A DNA stretch of 64,000 nucleotides from Paraburkholderia ginsengiterrae (lineage in GTDB: Bacteria > Pseudomonadota > Gammaproteobacteria > Burkholderiales > Burkholderiaceae): the NCBI RefSeq assembly GCF_001645125.1, contig NZ_LXKA01000265.1, forward strand, positions 1-64,000. The letters run 5' to 3'. This document shows positions 55,764 to 64,000 of the stretch, one piece after another. Within the stretch, counting starts at the first letter, position 1; every line of letters starts with the position of its first letter. The translations under genes and the position numbers were made by a program. The notes beneath the pieces were generated by a model. That model saw only the letters and a program-made list of their open reading frames with translations. It made no database searches and had not been told where the DNA came from.

Positions 55764-56786
55764 ATGACACTTCGAATCGACATGCATTCCCACTTCTTTC
55801 CGCGCATCACGCGGGAAGAAGCCGCGCGCCTCGACGCGGACCACGCGCCCTGGCTGAAGATCGACGCGGACGGCGTACACGGCATGATCATGACCGGCGA
55901 CAAGAGCTTCCGGCCGGTGTATCGCGCGCTGTGGGATCCGGCGGCACGCATTGCCGAGATGGACGCGCTCGGCGTCGACATTCAACTGATGTGCGCGACA
56001 CCCGTGATGTTCGGCTATCGCCATGATGCCGCAACCACGCACGATTGGGCCGCGCGCATGAACGACCAGGCGCTCGAACTCTGCGCCTATGCGCCGCAGC
56101 GCCTGATGGCGCTCGCTCAGGTGCCGCTGCAGGACGTCGAGCTGGCGTGCCGCGAGGCGACGCGCGCGCATCGCGCCGGCCATCGCGGCGTGCAGATCGG
56201 CAACCACCTGGGCCCGCGCGATCTCGACGATGAACACCTCGTGACTTTCCTCACGCACTGCGCGAACGAAGGGATTCCGGTGCTCGTGCACCCGTGGGAC
56301 ATGATGACCGACGGCCGCATGAAGAAATGGATGCTGCCGTGGCTCGTGGCGATGCCCGCGGAAACGCAGTTGAGCATGGTGTCGCTGATACTGTCCGGCG
56401 CATTCGAGCGGATTCCGAAGTCGCTCAAGCTGTGTTTTGCGCACGGCGGCGGCAGTTTTGCGTTCCTGCTCGGCCGCGTGCAGAACGCGTGGGAGCAGCG
56501 CGACATCGTGCGCGAGGACTGCCCGAATCCGCCGGTGTCGTATCTCGAGCGCTTTCACGTGGACAGCGCGGTGTTCGACCAGGGCGCATTGCGGTTACTC
56601 GTCGAAACGATGGGCGAGGACCATGTGCTGCTCGGCTCCGACTATCCGTTCCCGCTTGGCGAACTGAAGATCGGCGATCTCGTTGCGCATCATCCGCAAT
56701 TGAGCGACACGGCCAAAGTGAAGATTCTCGGCGCCAATGCGCAACGGTTCTTCGATTTGCCGATGAACGTCGCACGCGCGGCTTAA
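55764..56786 (+). CDS. nbaD: 2-amino-3-carboxymuconate-6-semialdehyde decarboxylase
   Basis: This 340-residue ACMSD of the amidohydrolase superfamily decarboxylates the unstable dioxygenase product, diverting it from quinolinate formation. The metal ligands H8 and H10 (DMHSHFFP), H176 (VLVHPWDM) and D293 ([11 protein letters not shown]), and catalytic H227 (FAHGGGS), are all present. The length matches the family. It follows the dioxygenase directly. Confidence 0.96.
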   Translation: MTLRIDMHSHFFPRITREEAARLDADHAPWLKIDADGVHGMIMTGDKSFRPVYRALWDPAARIAEMDALGVDIQLMCATPVMFGYRHDAATTHDWAARMNDQALELCAYAPQRLMALAQVPLQDVELACREATRAHRAGHRGVQIGNHLGPRDLDDEHLVTFLTHCANEGIPVLVHPWDMMTDGRMKKWMLPWLVAMPAETQLSMVSLILSGAFERIPKSLKLCFAHGGGSFAFLLGRVQNAWEQRDIVREDCPNPPVSYLERFHVDSAVFDQGALRLLVETMGEDHVLLGSDYPFPLGELKIGDLVAHHPQLSDTAKVKILGANAQRFFDLPMNVARAA

Positions 56787-56836
56787 ACCGGCTCGGACAA
56801 CGCGCGTCACGTGTCATTGCCGCGTGCCGCTTTTTC

Positions 56837-56854
56837 GTTGTCGTTGTCGTTGTC
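56837..56854 (+). repeat. GTTGTC hexanucleotide repeat, three copies
   Basis: Three perfect copies of GTTGTC lie in the 103-nt gap between the decarboxylase and kynureninase genes, about 36 nt before the kynU start. A short A-rich stretch follows. The repeat could vary in copy number and change the leader length. Confidence 0.6.
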
Positions 56855-56889
56855 ATTTCAACAAAAAAACACAGGGAAAAATAATTCAG

Positions 56890-58119
56890 ATGATCACCCG
56901 GGAACACTGCGCCGCGCTCGACGCTGCCGACACCTTGGCCCATTGCCGCGCGCGTTTCGATTTGCCTGCCGATACGATTTACCTCGACGGCAACTCGCTG
57001 GGCGCGATGCCCGCCAATGTGCCCACGCGCATCGAACAGGCCTTGAAGCAGGAGTGGGCACATGGCCTGATCCGTTCGTGGAACGATGCCGACTGGTATC
57101 CGGCGCCGCAGCGCACCGGCAACAAGATCGCCAAACTGATCGGCGCCGGACAGGACGAAGTGATCGTCGCTGATTCGACCTCGGTGAATCTGTTCAAGGT
57201 GCTGGTGGCGGCGACGCGCATGCGCCCGGGCCGCAAAGTGATTCTTGCCGAACGCACCAACTTTCCGACGGATGTGTATATCGCGTCGAGCGTCGCGGAG
57301 ATGGCTGGTTGCGAGCTGCGTTGCGTCGACCCGGACGAGATCGTGGCGGCGATCGACGATAGCGTGGCCATCGTCTCGCTCACGCACGTCAACTATAAAA
57401 CCGGCAAGCGCTACGACATGGAAGCCGTGACGTGCCAGGCGCATGAGGCCGGCGCGTTGATCGTGTGGGACCTGTGCCATTCGGCGGGCGCGATGCCGGT
57501 GAACCTGAACCGCTGCGGCGCCGACTTCGCGGTGGGGTGCGGCTACAAGTATCTGAATGGGGGGCCGGGCGCACCGGCATTCGTGTTCGTTGCAGCGCGG
57601 CACATCGAGGCGGTGCGCCAGCCGCTGACGGGTTGGCACGGACATGCGAAGCCCTTCGATTTCACGCACGATTACGCGCCGCATCCGGGCATTGACCGCA
57701 TGCTGACCGGGACCGCGCCGCAGCTCGGCGTGATTGCGCTGGAGAGCGCGCTCGAGGCTTTCGACGGTGTCGATCTCGACGTGCTGCGCGACAAGAGCGT
57801 GGCGCTTGGCAATCTGTTCATCGAGCTAAGCGATCAGGAACTGGAGGGCCTCGGCTGTACGCTGGCTTCGCCGCGCGACGCGGAACGACGCGGCAGCCAG
57901 GTGTCGCTGGCGCATGCGCAAGGTTACGCGATCATGCAGGCGCTGATTGCACGCAACGTGATTGGCGACTTCCGCGCACCGGACATTCTGCGCTTCGGCT
58001 TTGCGCCGCTCTACGTGCGCTACGTGGATATCTGGGACACCATCGCGCAACTCAAGGACATTATCGCGACCGATGCGTGGAATACCGAGGAATTCAAAGC
58101 GCGCAAATCGGTCACGTAA
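56890..58119 (+). CDS. kynU: Kynureninase
   Basis: This 409-residue PLP enzyme cleaves kynurenine or 3-hydroxykynurenine to anthranilate or 3-hydroxyanthranilate plus alanine. The PLP lysine is K220 in VGCGYKYLNGGPGAPAF. TIYLDGNSLG, VADSTSVNLFK, LTHVNYKTGKRYDM and DLCHSAGAMP are family motifs. The start at ATG 56890 fits the family; a longer frame to 56824 includes the hexanucleotide repeat and looks non-coding. The gene feeds the 3-hydroxyanthranilate pathway encoded upstream, although kynA, kynB and a kynurenine hydroxylase are not in the window. Confidence 0.95.
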   Translation: MITREHCAALDAADTLAHCRARFDLPADTIYLDGNSLGAMPANVPTRIEQALKQEWAHGLIRSWNDADWYPAPQRTGNKIAKLIGAGQDEVIVADSTSVNLFKVLVAATRMRPGRKVILAERTNFPTDVYIASSVAEMAGCELRCVDPDEIVAAIDDSVAIVSLTHVNYKTGKRYDMEAVTCQAHEAGALIVWDLCHSAGAMPVNLNRCGADFAVGCGYKYLNGGPGAPAFVFVAARHIEAVRQPLTGWHGHAKPFDFTHDYAPHPGIDRMLTGTAPQLGVIALESALEAFDGVDLDVLRDKSVALGNLFIELSDQELEGLGCTLASPRDAERRGSQVSLAHAQGYAIMQALIARNVIGDFRAPDILRFGFAPLYVRYVDIWDTIAQLKDIIATDAWNTEEFKARKSVT

Positions 58120-58152
58120 AAGAACGCAAGTGCATCCAGGAGGAGACAGAAG

Positions 58153-59547
58153 ATGACACAGGATCAGACAGGCTTCGACACGATTGTCGAACGTGAGAAG
58201 GGGCTGCATCGCGGATTGTCGACGGGGCAGTTGTCGATGATCGCGATTGGCGGCGCGATTGGCACGGGTCTTTTTCTCGGCAGTGGATTCGCGATCGGTT
58301 TTGCCGGACCGAGCGTGCTGGTGAGTTATGCGATCGGCGCGCTGATCGCCTTGCTGCTGATGGGATGTCTCGCGGAGATGACCGTCGCGCATCCCACGTC
58401 CGGTTCATTCGGTGCGTATGCCGAGCACTATATTGCGCCGTGGGTGGGATTTCTGGTGCGCTACGCGTACTGGTCGTCGATCGTGTTTGCGGTAGGTACC
58501 GAGGTGACGGCGATTGCGGTGTATATGAAGTACTGGTTTCCGGCGGTGCCTGGCTGGTACTGGATCGTCGGATTTTCGGCGGCGCTGATTGGCGTCAATT
58601 CGGTGAGTGTGAAGGTATTCGGCGCGGTGGAGTATGTGTTTTCGATGCTGAAGATCGTCGCGATTGTCGGTTTCATTTTGCTCGGCGCGTATGTGGTGTT
58701 CGGCGCGCCGGCCGAGTCGACGATTGGGTTTGCCAATTACACGTCGCACGGCGGATTCTTTCCGAAGGGCGTGTGGGGCATGTGGGTTGCGGTGATCGTG
58801 TCGATTTTCAGCTATTTGAGCATCGAAATGATCGCGGTGGCGGCGGGTGAGGCGCGCGATCCGCAGAAGGCGATTACCCGGGCGTTTCGCGCAACGATGT
58901 TCAGGCTCGTGTTTTTCTATTTGCTGACGTTGGCGTTGATGCTGGCGATCGTGCCGTGGAATGCGGCCGGCACCGATGAGAGTCCTTTCGTGCGGGTGAT
59001 GGCTGCGACCCATGTGCCGGGTGCTGCTGGTGTGATCAACTTTGTGATTCTGGTGGCGGCGTTGTCGGCGATGAATAGCCAGCTCTATATTACGACGCGG
59101 ATGATGTTCAGTTTGTCGCGGGCGGGATATGCGCCGCGGCGGCTGGGTGCGCTGAGTGGGAGAGGTGTGCCGGTTGCGGCGTTGTGGCTTTCCACTATCG
59201 GGATTGCGTTGGCTGCTGTGCTGAATGTGGTTTATCCCGATGCTTCGTTTGTTTTGATGATGTCGGTTTCCATGTTTGGGGCGATGTTTACCTGGTTGAT
59301 GATTTTTGTCACGCATCTGTTTTTTCGGCGAGCGCATCAAGGGAAGGTGCTTGCTTTCAGGATGTGGGGGTATCCCGGGACTTCTCTTCTTGGCGCTGGG
59401 TTGATGATTGGGGCGCTTTTGACGACCTGGTTCACCAGGGAGTTTCGGATGACTCTTGTTATTGGTGTGCCGTTTGTTGTTGGGTTGTTGGTTGTTTATT
59501 TTGTTTGGTATCGGGGGAGGGGGGCTGCGGAGGTTGAGTTGGCCTGA
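58153..59547 (+). CDS. APC family amino acid permease
   Basis: This 464-residue permease has twelve expected membrane helices and the AAT-type start LSMIAIGGAIGTGLFLGSGF. EMTVAHPTSGSFGAYAEHYI and a conserved AVAAGEARDPQKAITRAF stretch also fit. It lies 33 nt after kynU behind GGAGG and probably imports the amino acid whose breakdown the cluster serves, such as kynurenine or tryptophan; that is inferred from position. The last third of the gene turns markedly G+T-rich on the coding strand. Confidence 0.9.
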   Translation: MTQDQTGFDTIVEREKGLHRGLSTGQLSMIAIGGAIGTGLFLGSGFAIGFAGPSVLVSYAIGALIALLLMGCLAEMTVAHPTSGSFGAYAEHYIAPWVGFLVRYAYWSSIVFAVGTEVTAIAVYMKYWFPAVPGWYWIVGFSAALIGVNSVSVKVFGAVEYVFSMLKIVAIVGFILLGAYVVFGAPAESTIGFANYTSHGGFFPKGVWGMWVAVIVSIFSYLSIEMIAVAAGEARDPQKAITRAFRATMFRLVFFYLLTLALMLAIVPWNAAGTDESPFVRVMAATHVPGAAGVINFVILVAALSAMNSQLYITTRMMFSLSRAGYAPRRLGALSGRGVPVAALWLSTIGIALAAVLNVVYPDASFVLMMSVSMFGAMFTWLMIFVTHLFFRRAHQGKVLAFRMWGYPGTSLLGAGLMIGALLTTWFTREFRMTLVIGVPFVVGLLVVYFVWYRGRGAAEVELA

Positions 59548-59911
59548 TGGTTTTGGGGTTTGTCTTCCTTAGGTGTTGGTCGTTCCTTGACTTGTTAGTG
59601 GTCTATTCGCGTTGCTTGTGCGAGGCGGCAGAAGCACGAAGCCGAAAGACTGAAGCCAATCGATGGCTTGAACGCAAGCGAGACAGAGGACGAGTTGATC
59701 AGGCGGGGGCAGGTTCCAGGAAGGGCCTGGACCTGAAAGAAAAGGGAACCACGCACATCTTCAGGATCAAACGCGCCAGGCGAACGGAATTCGGCCTCGC
59801 AGTTGATCGGCGATTGCCTATTCACGGAGCCCCGATCTGTTCTGACGACCCGCCGTCTGGCGGGCTCCTTGTCGAGCCTGGATCACGCCTGGCGGACGCG
59901 ATGCGCGACCA
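59548..59911. other. Intergenic region between permease and TPR gene
   Basis: This gap between convergent genes begins with a G+T-rich tail and then becomes purine-rich around 59620-59780. An overlapping frame continues on the + strand into the next gene but resembles nothing I recognise. A hairpin lies at 59849-59864. Confidence 0.45.
59849..59864 (-). terminator. Short hairpin between convergent genes
   Basis: CCCGCC and GGCGGG pair across GTCT. The position, about 50 nt after the stop of the minus-strand TPR gene, suits a terminator, but no clear T run follows in either direction. Confidence 0.35.
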
Positions 59912-61738
59912 CTACGTGGTCATCTCATCGCGCCATTCGACCAGGGCTTCCCGAACTTCAGCGATTACTGGCGCCCACTCTCCAAGCCAGCGTTGGCGGA
60001 ACAGCCTCATCGATGGATACCACGGACTGTCCGCTCTGTCGGTAAGCCAGCGCAACTCTGCATACGCGGGCAAGAGTACCCAAACAGGGAGGTTGGCCGC
60101 ACCGGCAAGATGCGCAGCAGCCGTATCAACGGTAATGAGCAGGTCAAGCGTCTCAAGTATGGCAAGCGTATCGGTGAAGTCTTCGATAGCTGGTCCGAGC
60201 GTGTGCAAATCGAACTGATCCGACAGTGCGTCGCTGTCGCGTTCATGCTCGCCTTTCTGAACCGAAAACCATGTCGTTTCAGGATGTGACAAAAGGGGGT
60301 TCAGCGCTTCAAGACTAATCGAACGGAATCGATCGAGAGCGGTGTGGGGACCACCGGCCCACACCAGACCGATTCTTGCGTTTTTCCTTCGCGTGGCTAA
60401 CGGTGAGACTGCGTCGACGCGGGTCCGCCATTGGTCAACATGGCGCGGCGATGCCGAGATGTATGGCATTTTGATTGGCAGCATTGGCAGATCAAGCTTC
60501 ATATGCTCTGGCATCCTTAGCATATGGCTCCAGTAGTCGTAAGGTCCTGGCGGGGTTCTGGTAAAAACTGACCGGACACCCGTCATACTACCCGCGATTT
60601 TTGCGACAGGTTGGCTGACCAGTACATCGACAATTGCGCCTCGCTCGTACAGCCATTCGGCGAAACGGATGAACTGGATTTCGTCGCCACGCCCCTGCTC
60701 ACCAACAAGCAGGAATCGGCAACCCGCAACCGGCTCACCATGCCACATCGGGAAACCTGGAAAAACCAATGTGGAACGCGCCAGCTGCGTGGTGTAAGTC
60801 ACATTACGACGCGCCCAGCCATTCTTATAGTCACCTTGGCTCAATTCGAGACTCGCAAGTTGGCACTGCATAACCTGGTCATCAGGTGCGAGCCGTACAG
60901 CTTCCCTGCTGTGAACAATCGCCTCCGTAACCCTGCCGCGTACGCTCAGGGCATGTGCGGCGTAGTGGTGCAGCGTGACGCGCTGGGGATCAAGGTTTAG
61001 GCCCTGTCGCGCGACACCCAGCATGTCGGCGAAACGGTCAATCGTATACAGCGCGAGACAAAGCGCCTGCAATGCCTCGGCATTGTCGGCCTCCCGGTTT
61101 CTGATTTGTGCAACCGCTTGGTCAACGAGCGCGTTCCGCTTCGCCTTTGCTAGTGCACTGATCAATTCGAGCCCGTCTTGCAGGGAAGACGAGTCAAGCG
61201 CCCACGCGCATAGCCAGTAATCGGCAGCGTCATCAGCGTCTCCGAGTTCAACACTTATGCGCGCAATGGCGCGCATCGCATGATGGAGGTTCGGACTTTT
61301 GGAAAGAGCCTCTTTGTATTGCACTTTCGCCTCGGCGAGGCGCCCGCCCAGCCGCAGACAATCAGCAAGATTGCGATGCAATGTTGCGGTGCTTCCAGAG
61401 AGGCCCATCGCCCGACGATAGTGGGCTTCCGAACGGATGTAGTCGCCATTCAGAGCAGCAATCAATCCCGCGTGTTCCCACAGATGCGCGCGCGCAGGAT
61501 CGGCCTGTAGAGCACGCTCGAGGTATGTATCTGCTTCTGCCGTTTTATTCAGGTGCACGCAAACCAATCCCATACGATGCAGTGCATGGACATCGCACGG
61601 GCTTAGTGTCAATGCCCTAAGGTATCCGCTCGCCGCATCGGTCATGCGTAACGCGAGAAAATCGGCGTCTGCATGAGCGATTAGGATGTTCAGGTCCAGA
61701 ACGTCGGAATTACAGGTCGTTGCGTTGGATTTTTTCAA
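59912..61738 (-). CDS. TPR repeat protein with GT9-like C-terminal domain
   Basis: This 608-residue protein has TPR repeats over about 20-300 (for example SGYLRALTLSPCDVHALHRM and AEAKVQYKEALSKSPNLHHA). Its C-terminal region resembles the GT9 heptosyltransferase fold, with GEQGRGDEIQFIRFAEW and DTAAAHLAGAANLPVWVL motifs. The architecture matches the gene at 2249-3985, but the sequences have diverged. It follows the broken protease gene on the same strand by about 80 nt. Its base composition is less GC-rich than most of the window. Confidence 0.85.
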   Translation of the reverse strand: MKKSNATTCNSDVLDLNILIAHADADFLALRMTDAASGYLRALTLSPCDVHALHRMGLVCVHLNKTAEADTYLERALQADPARAHLWEHAGLIAALNGDYIRSEAHYRRAMGLSGSTATLHRNLADCLRLGGRLAEAKVQYKEALSKSPNLHHAMRAIARISVELGDADDAADYWLCAWALDSSSLQDGLELISALAKAKRNALVDQAVAQIRNREADNAEALQALCLALYTIDRFADMLGVARQGLNLDPQRVTLHHYAAHALSVRGRVTEAIVHSREAVRLAPDDQVMQCQLASLELSQGDYKNGWARRNVTYTTQLARSTLVFPGFPMWHGEPVAGCRFLLVGEQGRGDEIQFIRFAEWLYERGAIVDVLVSQPVAKIAGSMTGVRSVFTRTPPGPYDYWSHMLRMPEHMKLDLPMLPIKMPYISASPRHVDQWRTRVDAVSPLATRRKNARIGLVWAGGPHTALDRFRSISLEALNPLLSHPETTWFSVQKGEHERDSDALSDQFDLHTLGPAIEDFTDTLAILETLDLLITVDTAAAHLAGAANLPVWVLLPAYAELRWLTDRADSPWYPSMRLFRQRWLGEWAPVIAEVREALVEWRDEMTT

Positions 61739-61817
61739 AAATACCTAGCCAGTTGTCGGAAGAGTTTTGCTTCTGCGCGCCGCAGAAGCTTTTCGCATAC
61801 CAAACACCTTATGGCGA

Positions 61818-63996
61818 TTAATTAGTAATAGAGGCGAAAATTACGTCATCAACAAGGTTCGTTTTAGGGCTCAATGTAATGTAATAAGTCCCAGCTGCCG
61901 GCTTCGACAGGTAGCACATGGCGCCAGTACCTTCAGCAAAGGTTTGTGCGCACGGCGCATTCAACGTAGTAGGTGAACCCGCCCTGAGATACATCAATCC
62001 CGACTCAAGGCTCGATCGGTTCGAGAGAGCCACCCTCAAGTATTGCGCGCCAGCCGGCACGTTCAGCTTGTAATACTTCATGACGTTCGCTGTCGCAGCA
62101 AACAAAAGATTGTCATCGAAATTCAAGTCGGTTGAGTCAGGGGCAACGACCGTAGTTGGCCGCGTTACCTTGCTTGTCGCCCCTTTGGTGTCGGTGGTCG
62201 TTAACGTGATGTTGTAAGTCCCAGGATATTCGTAGTTGTTGGTCGGATTCACTGTTTGCGTGCTTGTCATATCAACTTGATTGCCGGAGCCGAAATTCCA
62301 GGCCCATGACGTGATCTTCGCAGAACCTCTCGCGGTCGATAGGTCCGTACACGTCACCAGCATCCCCGCCGTACTTTGCGAACATTTGAAATCTGCCGCT
62401 GCTGGAATATCTCCGGCTTTCGCCGCGGCAACCGCCGCCGCCGCGTCGAGAATTCCTGATCCCAGCGGGTGATCCAGTTGTTTGGGGAACGGTTGCGCGT
62501 GCTGCGTGATCAGATGTGCGCATCTCCGCCGTGCTTAGGGGCTTCGGTGCGACTGACTGCATGAGAGCAGCGACGCCGCTAACCATTGGTGTAGCCATTG
62601 ACGTGCCTGAATCGTAAGCATAACTTTCATTGCCTAACGACTGACCGCCATCGTTATAGGTTGAGTAAATTTTAGTGCCCGGAGCAGCGATATCAACAAC
62701 CGGCCCGTAGTTCGATAAATACCCACGCGCACCGTCTTCTTGGGTATTGCCAACGGCAATAACACTGTATCAATTTGCAGGTTGGTAACTTGATGTGTCG
62801 TCGTCGTTATTTCCGGCCGCAACAGCGACGACCACGCCATGACTGGTCGCGTAATCAACTGAGTCCTGCATTGATTTTGAACATTGACCGGGACCGCCAA
62901 GGCTTAGATTGATAACGCTCGCGGGGTGAGTGTTAGCCGGAAGTCCCGGAACTGACCCGCCTGAGGCCCACATTACCGCGTCTGATGCTGAGGACATCAA
63001 GCCAGTACCACATCCATTAAGCACCCGCGCGGAAAGGACCTATGCAGACGGCGCGACGCCTGAAATCCCGACGCCATTATTCATCACGGCGGCCATGATG
63101 CCTGCAACGTGAGTGCCGTGATACGTGACGTAACCGCACCCTCCTGCTTTGCCTGGATTTGAGCCTCCCGGTGGACCGAGATAGGTAAAATCAAAACCTT
63201 GCGGGATGATATTCGCGTCCAGGTCACTATGGCTTGTTACGCCGTTGTCTACAAGTGCGATGGTAATGCCTAAGCCAGTGGCGATATTCCACGCGTTGGC
63301 CGCGCGAATTCCCGCGCTGGACTGACCGGGGTCGAGGTTTGAGAAGAGCCCCCACTGAAGGTTGTAGTACGGGTCATTGGGAATCGAGCTTGCGGATATC
63401 GGCACATCCGGTTCCACGTATTCAACGTTCGGGTCCGCTGCAATGGCGCGCATGAACGCTTTCGCTTCCTTGCTGGTTAGTTTTCGCTCGGTCGTCACCA
63501 CATCTGCGTCGATGCCCATTCGATGAGATTGATGCGCTCTCGCCGGAAAGGTGCTTGCAAGCTTGTCAAGTTTCAACTGCACCGCCGAAGCAGAACCACG
63601 TTCAGCAGTACCAGCTTTGTACTTGATGATGAAACGATCCGTCTGCGAGTCCGCTGAAACGCTGCTTGTGTTCATTTTCAACGACAAAGCGGGCGGAACC
63701 ACCGTGGAACTTGCATCGCTCGCAGCTGCAGCCACCTCCGACTTGTCGCTGGCCATCGGCGTTACGTCAGAAGGACTGTTACTGCCACTGCACGCGGCTA
63801 ACGCCACCGCCAGTGTGACGCCTGCCATACCTCTGCCAACCAGACGTATAGATATTTCTGACCAGTTTTCTGTTGTCCTTGCCATCGCGTTTCGAAAACC
63901 AAGTAGTGCGGTTTTCGATCTCTCATCCTTCTTCGTCATATCGTCTCTGATTTCGTTTAGCAGTTCGCTTTTAAGAATGGAACCGCGCCTCAACAT
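61818..63996 (-). pseudogene. Inactivated subtilisin-family lipoprotein protease
   Basis: The reading frame encodes an S8 serine protease of about 720 residues, including a lipobox-type signal (ALAACSGS), an inhibitor-like propeptide and a subtilase domain. A PKD domain (SWAWNFGSGN) and a pre-peptidase C-terminal domain follow. The catalytic Asp (IALVDNGVTSHSD), His (YHGTHVAGIMA) and Ser (GTSMATPMVSG) are all encoded. The frame is broken by TAG at 63040-63042 and TGA at 62770-62772, both in frame with the rest, and by an extra base near 62514. The start may be ATG 63939; the frame runs back to 63996 near the window edge. Confidence 0.85.
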
Positions 63997-64000
63997 CGCA

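Noticed and set aside
59547-60218. + strand frame of 223 codons after the permease gene
   Set aside because: Its second half is antisense to the conserved GT9-like end of the TPR gene, and the first half has no recognisable features.
62770-63042. Programmed stop-codon readthrough in the protease
   Set aside because: Two different stops plus a separate frameshift make decay or sequence error far more likely than recoding.

Overview
The window is GC-rich and its gene content resembles a Paraburkholderia or Burkholderia-type beta-proteobacterium. It has many LysR regulators, a double-length UvrA, a TonB-ExbB-ExbD-ExbD cluster and a 3-hydroxyanthranilate meta-cleavage operon. This assignment rests on family resemblance and gene order only. 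I saw no rRNA, tRNA, CRISPR array or intact insertion sequence.

Layout. 1-7160: CheV-type chemotaxis protein, an exported DUF4142 protein, a TPR/glycosyltransferase-like fusion, a divergent SDR/LysR pair, a second LysR and a small SSB-like protein. 7319-12262: a two-domain Asp/Glu racemase, a stand-alone receiver, an ECF sigma factor followed by a small membrane protein and a dicluster ferredoxin, a methyltransferase and a DinB protein. 12381-15577: a small two-helix membrane protein, a BacA/YddA-like ABC transporter, a cupin and a LysR remnant. 15598-21688: a 2002-residue tandem UvrA behind a near-consensus LexA box, ending in a strong hairpin.

22580-43376 looks like one functional block. 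An energising module (tonB, exbB, exbD, exbD and an exported repeat protein) is followed by an XRE-cupin regulator and a large TonB-dependent receptor. After a terminator comes a tightly packed run of nine genes: yejA, yejB, yejE, yejF, a TldD-like peptidase, a TldE-like partner, two related GNAT acetyltransferases and an RND efflux permease. Genes in this run are separated by at most 17 nt or overlap. The content suggests uptake of a peptide across both membranes, proteolytic processing, acetylation and efflux. This is my main candidate for an undescribed system; the substrate is unknown.

44007-48395: a GlxA-type regulator, a lone RmlC-like epimerase, a divergent EamA exporter/LysR pair and a GNAT. 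48579-59547: a LysR regulator and an eleven-gene kynurenine/3-hydroxyanthranilate catabolic cluster. It includes kynureninase, 3-hydroxyanthranilate dioxygenase, ACMS decarboxylase, aminomuconate semialdehyde dehydrogenase, aminomuconate deaminase, the lower meta-cleavage genes to pyruvate and acetyl-CoA, and an amino acid permease. 59548-64000: a less GC-rich end with a second TPR/glycosyltransferase-like fusion and a subtilisin-family lipoprotein protease broken by two stop codons and one frameshift, although its catalytic triad is still encoded.
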